A stretch of DNA of 64,000 nt, from positions 338,774-402,773 of the forward strand of contig NZ_SMOD01000003.1 of NCBI RefSeq assembly GCF_004353905.1, read 5' to 3'. Both the position numbers and the translations under genes were made by a program. Below the pieces are notes generated by a model. The model was not told where the DNA came from, searched no databases, and saw only the letters and a program-made list of their open reading frames with translations. This document shows, one piece after another, positions 59,285 through 64,000 of the stretch. Numbering within the stretch: the stretch's first letter is position 1; each line of letters begins with the position of its first letter. The stretch comes from Paraburkholderia guartelaensis. Lineage in GTDB: Bacteria; Pseudomonadota; Gammaproteobacteria; Burkholderiales; Burkholderiaceae.

Positions 59285-60727
59285 ATGAACCAGTTCGACA
59301 ATTACATCGGCGGCCAGTGGGTGCGCGGCGCCACGGCATCCACCAACGTCAACCCCTCCAATCTCGACGACGCGATCGGCGAGTTCGCGCAGGCGGACGA
59401 CGCGCAGACGCGCGACGCCATCGCCGCCGCGCGCAAGGCCTTTGCGCAGTGGTCGCTCTCCACGCCGCAGCAACGCTTCGATTTGCTCGACCAGGTGGGC
59501 AGCGTCATTCTCGCGCGCAAGGCCGAGCTGGGCCGCCTGCTCGCCCGCGAAGAGGGCAAGACGCTGCCCGAGGCCATCGGCGAGGTGGGCCGCGCCGCGC
59601 AGATCTTCAAGTTTTTCGCAGGTGAGGCGCTGCGCCTTGGCGGCGAAATCGTGCCTTCGGTGCGACCGGGCATGACCGTCGAGGTGACGCGCGAGCCGAT
59701 CGGCGTGATCGGCCTCATTACGCCCTGGAATTTTCCGATCGCCATTCCCGCCTGGAAGATCGCGCCCGCGCTGGCCTATGGCAATACGGTCGTCATCAAG
59801 CCCGCCGACCTCGTGCCGGGCAGCACGTGGGAACTCGTGAAGATCATTGCGGAAGCGGGCGCGCCGGCCGGCGTCATCAATCTCGTGATGGGGCGCGGTT
59901 CGGTGGTGGGCGACGCGATCGTCAGCTCGCCCGATGTCGATGCCGTGAGTTTCACGGGCTCGGTGCCGACGGGCCGCGCGATTGGCGCGAAGTGCTTCGC
60001 AACGGGCAAGAAGTTCCAGCTGGAAATGGGCGGCAAGAATCCCATGGTCGTGCTCGACGACGCCAATCTCGACGTCGCCGTGGAAGCCTGTATCAACGGC
60101 GCATTCTTCTCGACGGGGCAGCGTTGCACGGCGTCGAGCCGCCTCATCGTGACCGAAGGCATTCACGACCGCTTTATCGAAGCGATGAAGACCCGCATGA
60201 AAACGCTGAAGACGGGCGACGCGCTCGCGGACGGCACGCATATCGGGCCCGTGGTGGACGACAAGCAGCTTCAGCAGGACGAACGCTACATTGCGATCGC
60301 GCGTGAAGAGGGCGGCGAGGTGTACGGCGGCGAGCGCGTGGAAGGCGCCACGCGCGGCTATTTCCTTGCCCCCGCGCTGATCACCGGCACGACTGCGCAA
60401 ATGCGCATCAACCGCGAAGAAGTGTTCGGCCCCGTCGCCTCGGTGATCAAGGTGAAGGACTATCACGAGGCGCTAGCCGTGGCGAACGACACGGAGTTCG
60501 GTTTGTCGGCTGGCATCTGCACGACCTCGCTCAGCTATGCCAACCATTTCCGCCGCCATGTGCAGGCCGGCATGGTGATGGTGAACACCGCAACGGCGGG
60601 CGTGGACTATCACGTACCGTTCGGCGGACGCAAGGGGTCGAGCTACGGCCCGCGCGAGCAAGGCAGCTACGCTCGCGAGTTCTACACCACGGTCAAGACG
60701 GCGTACGTCAATCCGGGCGCAGTGTGA
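59285..60727 (+). CDS. Alpha-ketoglutaric semialdehyde dehydrogenase-like aldehyde dehydrogenase
   Basis: A 480-aa ALDH with NAD site FTGSVPTG, general base Glu247 (LEMGGKN) and nucleophile Cys281 (GQRCTAS). In the Weimberg pathway the third enzyme oxidises alpha-ketoglutaric semialdehyde to 2-oxoglutarate for the TCA cycle. Gene order after the dehydratase and the FAH-type enzyme, gap 23 bp, supports that role strongly. Other semialdehyde dehydrogenases of the same length are the only real alternative. Confidence 0.88.
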   Translation: MNQFDNYIGGQWVRGATASTNVNPSNLDDAIGEFAQADDAQTRDAIAAARKAFAQWSLSTPQQRFDLLDQVGSVILARKAELGRLLAREEGKTLPEAIGEVGRAAQIFKFFAGEALRLGGEIVPSVRPGMTVEVTREPIGVIGLITPWNFPIAIPAWKIAPALAYGNTVVIKPADLVPGSTWELVKIIAEAGAPAGVINLVMGRGSVVGDAIVSSPDVDAVSFTGSVPTGRAIGAKCFATGKKFQLEMGGKNPMVVLDDANLDVAVEACINGAFFSTGQRCTASSRLIVTEGIHDRFIEAMKTRMKTLKTGDALADGTHIGPVVDDKQLQQDERYIAIAREEGGEVYGGERVEGATRGYFLAPALITGTTAQMRINREEVFGPVASVIKVKDYHEALAVANDTEFGLSAGICTTSLSYANHFRRHVQAGMVMVNTATAGVDYHVPFGGRKGSSYGPREQGSYAREFYTTVKTAYVNPGAV

Positions 60728-60770
60728 AGCCGCGCGGGCGGCGAACTGAAGACGCCGCCCGCGCCGGTTT

Positions 60771-61466
60771 TCAGATCATGCCGTGCACCACGGAGTGGGC
60801 GAGCCGCAACAGGTCGTCGAACTGCGTGACCAGTTCGAAACACACGAGAAATGTGAATGCGGCGGCCGCCCCGGGAAAGCGCACCATCAGGCGCAGAGCG
60901 GGTTCGGCGGTCCGCTTCCTGACGGCATCGCGCGTCATCAGCCAGGTAATCACCACGCCGATTATGGCGCCCGCGATCAAGTCCGTGGGGTAGTGGTAGC
61001 CCAGATACGCACGCGGCAAGCAGATGATTAGTACCACATATAACATCACCAGCGCGCCGACCACACGCCATACCAGGAAGATCCCCATCGCAATCGACAC
61101 CCACAGCATGGCGTGATCGCTCGGAAACGAACTGAAGTCGGTCAGCCCGGCCGCCCGCAGCGACGACGAGGCGAAATGCAGATGCAGATCGGGATTGAAG
61201 AGCGGCCGCTGCCGGAACGGCAGGAAGCGCGCGAGGAGGCGTCCCGCTGCGAGCGCGATCAGGCCGCTGGCCACCGTGGCGATCATCATCTCGCGCCGCC
61301 ACTCGCGCCGTTCGTTCGGCTGGAACCAGATCCACCAGATGAGCGGGATGAGGAAATAGCCCTTGAATGTATAAAGTCCCACCATCACCCGGATCGCATG
61401 ATTGAGCAGTGGCGGCAGATCGACTTGTGTGAGGGCTCCCAGAATGACGGTATCGAAGCTGTTCAT
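60771..61466 (-). CDS. PAP2-family membrane phosphatase
   Basis: A 231-aa, five- or six-TM protein with the three PAP2 signatures: RFLPFRQRP, FPSDHAML (catalytic His), and RAYLGYHYPTD (His nucleophile). Such enzymes dephosphorylate lipids such as undecaprenyl pyrophosphate or phosphatidic acid. ATG at 61466. It converges on the pentonate operon after 43 bp. Confidence 0.85.
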   Translation of the reverse strand: MNSFDTVILGALTQVDLPPLLNHAIRVMVGLYTFKGYFLIPLIWWIWFQPNERREWRREMMIATVASGLIALAAGRLLARFLPFRQRPLFNPDLHLHFASSSLRAAGLTDFSSFPSDHAMLWVSIAMGIFLVWRVVGALVMLYVVLIICLPRAYLGYHYPTDLIAGAIIGVVITWLMTRDAVRKRTAEPALRLMVRFPGAAAAFTFLVCFELVTQFDDLLRLAHSVVHGMI

Positions 61467-61815
61467 TTATTGTGGGCCATTCCGCTGACTTTATTTACGA
61501 ATGAGCAAGGCGACCGGAAACGGAGGTCTCCGGCCGCCTTGGGGCCCGATGTTCCAGGCGCTTGCAATCGTAAGTTTCAACTCAGCGCGCATAGGTAAAG
61601 AATCGAAAGCAAGTGTAAATCGCACTTGCTCCCGCCCTCACTGCGCTGCAGCGGCAGGCATCGTCCCTTGCGGTGCGCATGCTCGTCTGCTGTTACGCCC
61701 CGTCACACATCGTTTCGTTTCCAAACGAACTGAGTGCACGAAGGTGCCCGTTTTCGGGCATGACCCCACATCATTTCGGGCGATTTGCCCGGTTCTATCG
61801 CTACAGTTTCATCGC
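61467..61815. other. Intergenic stretch with hairpins, no gene supported
   Basis: About 350 bp. No frame here shows a convincing protein. Two structures are visible: an interrupted long hairpin AAGGCG/CCGGA with TCCGG/CGCCTT (61507-61540), and GCAAGTG/CACTTGC (61609-61629), which on the minus strand is followed by a T-rich run (TTTCGATTCTTT) and may terminate the M14 gene. A TGCCCG/CGGGCA hairpin lies at 61745-61760 without a T-run. Confidence 0.4.
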
Positions 61816-62931
61816 CTAGTCGGGCAGCAGGGAGCCGCTGCGCAGCGGCGTGGCGCCTGCCACCCACGCCACCTCCATTCCCGCCGTGGCGAAGCGCGTG
61901 CGTTGCCGCGCGTACAGCATGCCGGTCACGGAGCTCGTGATCGTGACGACGCGATCGGTCAGCGGATCGACCACATCGGCAATCGGCTGACCAGGTTCCA
62001 CTCTCACGCCAACCGGCGTGCGGAACACGAGCACGCCGGAAGCCGGCGCGATGAGCGCTTCGGCGCCCGCGAACGGCGTGGCGGCGTATTCGAGAGGAGG
62101 CAGCGGAGCGGGCGTGCCTTCGATTACGCCGCGATGCGTGAGGTAGTCGATGATGGCGTTCGCGTCGCGTTCGGCAAACTCGTAGCTCACATCTGCCTGG
62201 CCGCGCAACTCGATCGTCACGGAAACCGCGCCGTTGGGAATCGGAAAGCGCTCGCCGTAGCGCTCGCGCAGCGCGGACCAGCAAAAGCTGTGAATCTCGT
62301 CGAAGGGATTGCCGTCCGAATTGAGCGCGAAGAGCGACGCTTTCGCTTCGAGATAGCGTGCGAGCGGCTCGACATCGGCCCACAGGTCGGGGTTCGTGTA
62401 GAGGTGCAGCGCGCCTTCGAAGTCGCAATGCAGGTCGAGCACGACATCGGCGTCGTACGACAGGCGCTGAAGGGCAAGACGCTGCGAGCCGAGTTCGGTG
62501 GTGGGCGTCTGTTCGTCGAGCGCCTCTCGCATCGCCGCGCGCACAACGGCCACGTTCTGCTGGGCGTCGCCGCTCAGTCGAGCGCCGACACGCGGGAGCA
62601 CGAGTTCGGCGAGATCGTGGAAGTGGCGGTTGAAGTTGGCCGCGGTGCCGCTTTCGAAACGGCCGAGCAACTGACCGAGCAGGCGCTGATTGAGGCCGAT
62701 GGGATTGGGCACGGGCACGACGACGACCTCGCCGCGCAGCTTGCCTGCGGCCTCGAGCGCGGCAAGGCGTTGGCGCAGCGCCCAGGCGACCAGCATGCCC
62801 GGCAGTTCGTCGGCATGCAGCGACGACTGGATGTAGATCTTCTGCGCGCCGGTGGGGCCGTAGTGGAAGCTCGTGAGGTGCCGCGCGGTGCCGAGCGCCG
62901 GCGAAATGAGCGGATGGGTTTGAATTTGCAT
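61816..62931 (-). CDS. M14-family metallo-deacylase (succinylglutamate desuccinylase/aspartoacylase-like)
   Basis: A 371-aa zinc carboxypeptidase-fold enzyme of the AstE/ASPA branch: His and Glu ligands in SSLHADELP and the later His in LDLHCDF. Such enzymes remove an acyl group from an N-acyl amino acid. Neighbourhood with an amino-acid SBP (63029) fits a peptide or acyl-amino-acid utilisation unit. The substrate is not determined. Confidence 0.82.
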   Translation of the reverse strand: MQIQTHPLISPALGTARHLTSFHYGPTGAQKIYIQSSLHADELPGMLVAWALRQRLAALEAAGKLRGEVVVVPVPNPIGLNQRLLGQLLGRFESGTAANFNRHFHDLAELVLPRVGARLSGDAQQNVAVVRAAMREALDEQTPTTELGSQRLALQRLSYDADVVLDLHCDFEGALHLYTNPDLWADVEPLARYLEAKASLFALNSDGNPFDEIHSFCWSALRERYGERFPIPNGAVSVTIELRGQADVSYEFAERDANAIIDYLTHRGVIEGTPAPLPPLEYAATPFAGAEALIAPASGVLVFRTPVGVRVEPGQPIADVVDPLTDRVVTITSSVTGMLYARQRTRFATAGMEVAWVAGATPLRSGSLLPD

Positions 62932-62975
62932 GATGGCGTGAGGACGGGGAGAGTTTCGGGCAGCGGAAAGGGCAA

Positions 62976-63000
62976 AAGGCGCGGGAGTGTCCCGCGCCTT
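62976..63000 (-). terminator. Rho-independent terminator after the amino-acid binding protein
   Basis: A perfect 11-bp stem: AAGGCGCGGGA (62976-62986) with TCCCGCGCCTT (62990-63000) and a three-base loop, followed on the minus strand by TTTTGCCCTTTCC. It lies in the 97-bp gap between the binding protein and the M14 gene, so the downstream gene probably depends on read-through or its own promoter. Confidence 0.8.
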
Positions 63001-63028
63001 CGTCGCTAATAGTGTGCTCCGGTCAGGT

Positions 63029-63805
63029 TCAGGAGCCGTACACGTCGAATGCGAAGTAGCGCGATTCGATCTTCTTGTACGTGCCGTCCTTGAGCATGTC
63101 CGCGAGTGCCTTGTCGATCTTCACCTTCAGGTCGGTGTCGTCCTTGCGCAAGCCGATGGCGGCGCCGTTGCCGAGGATGCCGCTGGGATCGCTCAGTTCG
63201 CCGTTCGTGAACGCGAAGCCTGCGCCACGCGGGGTCTTCAGGAAGCTCAGGTCGGCCTGCACGGCGTCTTGCAGCGCGGCGTCGAGACGGCCCGAAAGCA
63301 GGTCCGCATAGACCTGGTCCTGATCCTGGTAAGGCACGATCTTCACACCGTTCGGCGCCCAATTGGCCTTTGCGTAGGCTTCCTGGGTCGTTCCCTGCTC
63401 GACGCCGACCGTCTTGCCCTTCAACGAATCTGCCGTGGGCTGGAGGCTCGAACCCTTCTTCGCGACGAGACGGCTAGGCGTGTGGAAGACCTTTGACGAG
63501 AATGCGATTTGCGCTTCGCGCTGCGGCGTCATCGACATCGAGGAGAGCACGGCGTCGAACTTCTTCGCCTTGAGCGCCGGAATCATGCCGTCGAATTCGC
63601 TTTCCACCCAAACGCACTTCGCGTTGATGCGCTTGCAGATTTCGTTGCCGACGTCGATGTCGAAGCCGACCAGCTTGCCGTCCGTGCTCTTCGATTCGAA
63701 CGGGGGATAACTTGCGTCCACGCCAAAACGGACCGTGGTCCAATCCTTCGCGCAGACCGAGGTGGCGACGGCGAGCATCGCAATGCACAGGGCAAACTTC
63801 TTCAT
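63029..63805 (-). CDS. Polar amino-acid ABC transporter substrate-binding protein
   Basis: A 258-aa periplasmic SBP of the HisJ/ArgT family, with a signal peptide (KKFALCIAMLAVATSVCA), ligand-contact region FGVDASYPPFESK, GFDIDVGNEICKRI, SSMSMTPQRE and DGTYKKIESRYF at the end. The pattern is typical for lysine/arginine/ornithine-binding proteins. No permease gene is in the window. The downstream M14 deacylase hints at an acylated or basic amino acid; the terminator between them tempers that. Confidence 0.88.
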   Translation of the reverse strand: MKKFALCIAMLAVATSVCAKDWTTVRFGVDASYPPFESKSTDGKLVGFDIDVGNEICKRINAKCVWVESEFDGMIPALKAKKFDAVLSSMSMTPQREAQIAFSSKVFHTPSRLVAKKGSSLQPTADSLKGKTVGVEQGTTQEAYAKANWAPNGVKIVPYQDQDQVYADLLSGRLDAALQDAVQADLSFLKTPRGAGFAFTNGELSDPSGILGNGAAIGLRKDDTDLKVKIDKALADMLKDGTYKKIESRYFAFDVYGS

Positions 63806-64000
63806 TGACGTGGAGTCTCCAGTATGTCTTTCGACGCCGCCGTGACGGATGGCGGCATGGTCAACAGCGGGCTGTCACGTCAGCCGTGTTGTATAGACAA
63901 AATAACGGCTCTCACATACTGAGACAACTAGGGTTTTTGCTGGCGGAAGGTGTAAACGCGCTGTCACGTGCGCGTTGCACGCGCGAAGGAAGGGCGGGAG

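Overview
The window is about 64 kb of uniformly GC-rich DNA. It reads as a beta-proteobacterial (Burkholderiales) chromosome, most like Paraburkholderia or Caballeronia. The grounds are the DUF4148 exported proteins, the density of LysR/MFS/SDR catabolic cassettes, codon use, and proteins such as a 2,4'-dihydroxyacetophenone-dioxygenase-like cupin and a Weimberg pentonate pathway. No genus marker is present, so this is inference. I see no rRNA, tRNA, CRISPR array, insertion sequence or prophage. Genes are short operons, many with a divergent regulator.

Layout. 1-0.8 kb: tail of a KdpC potassium-ATPase subunit with a large insertion. 0.9-15 kb: P450 with divergent AraC regulator; aldo/keto reductase with divergent LysR; a sensor kinase (5.5 kb) and an OmpR-type response regulator (8.1 kb) separated by a cupin and a Gfa-like gene; a TetR/hydrolase pair with matching operators; an EF-G-like GTPase; a NfeD/stomatin operon. 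15.7-26.6 kb: a redox and cell-envelope island holding a 41-aa small protein, three DUF4148 exported proteins, an Ohr peroxidase, a Tat-exported alpha/beta hydrolase with a cytochrome P460, a periplasmic TlpA-like thioredoxin, a three-domain DipZ, and a second exported hydrolase. 26.6-32.6 kb: transporters, amidase, HxlR regulator, PLP decarboxylase. 32.6-37.7 kb: MAPEG protein, PAS-GGDEF protein, universal stress protein flanked by two paralogous small membrane proteins, a DapA-family lyase, PsiE. 37.8-50.7 kb: an IclR-linked operon (cupin, two SDRs, MFS), LysR plus iron alcohol dehydrogenase, a dkgB/MFS/LysR unit, and LysR plus two SDRs. 50.8-54.3 kb: a CHASE-PAS-GGDEF-EAL protein transcribed with a periplasmic binding protein. 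54.6-60.7 kb: a pentonate (Weimberg) oxidation locus with paired LacI/GntR-type operators. 60.8-64 kb: PAP2 phosphatase, M14 deacylase and an amino-acid binding protein.

The most unusual structure is in the 16-25 kb island. Five promoters (three DUF4148 genes, the tlpA-like gene and dipZ) share one architecture: a TGTATC-N4-TGTATC-type tandem repeat with 10-bp period, followed 72 bp downstream (71 in one case) by an inverted GATACA/GATACG half-site that leads into a conserved core element. A tandem GATACA repeat with the same 10-bp period lies 57-72 bp before the sensor-kinase start, and a related one lies upstream of the Tat-hydrolase gene. I infer a single regulon, probably driven by the OmpR-type regulator at 8.1 kb, that builds an envelope thiol/peroxide defence.
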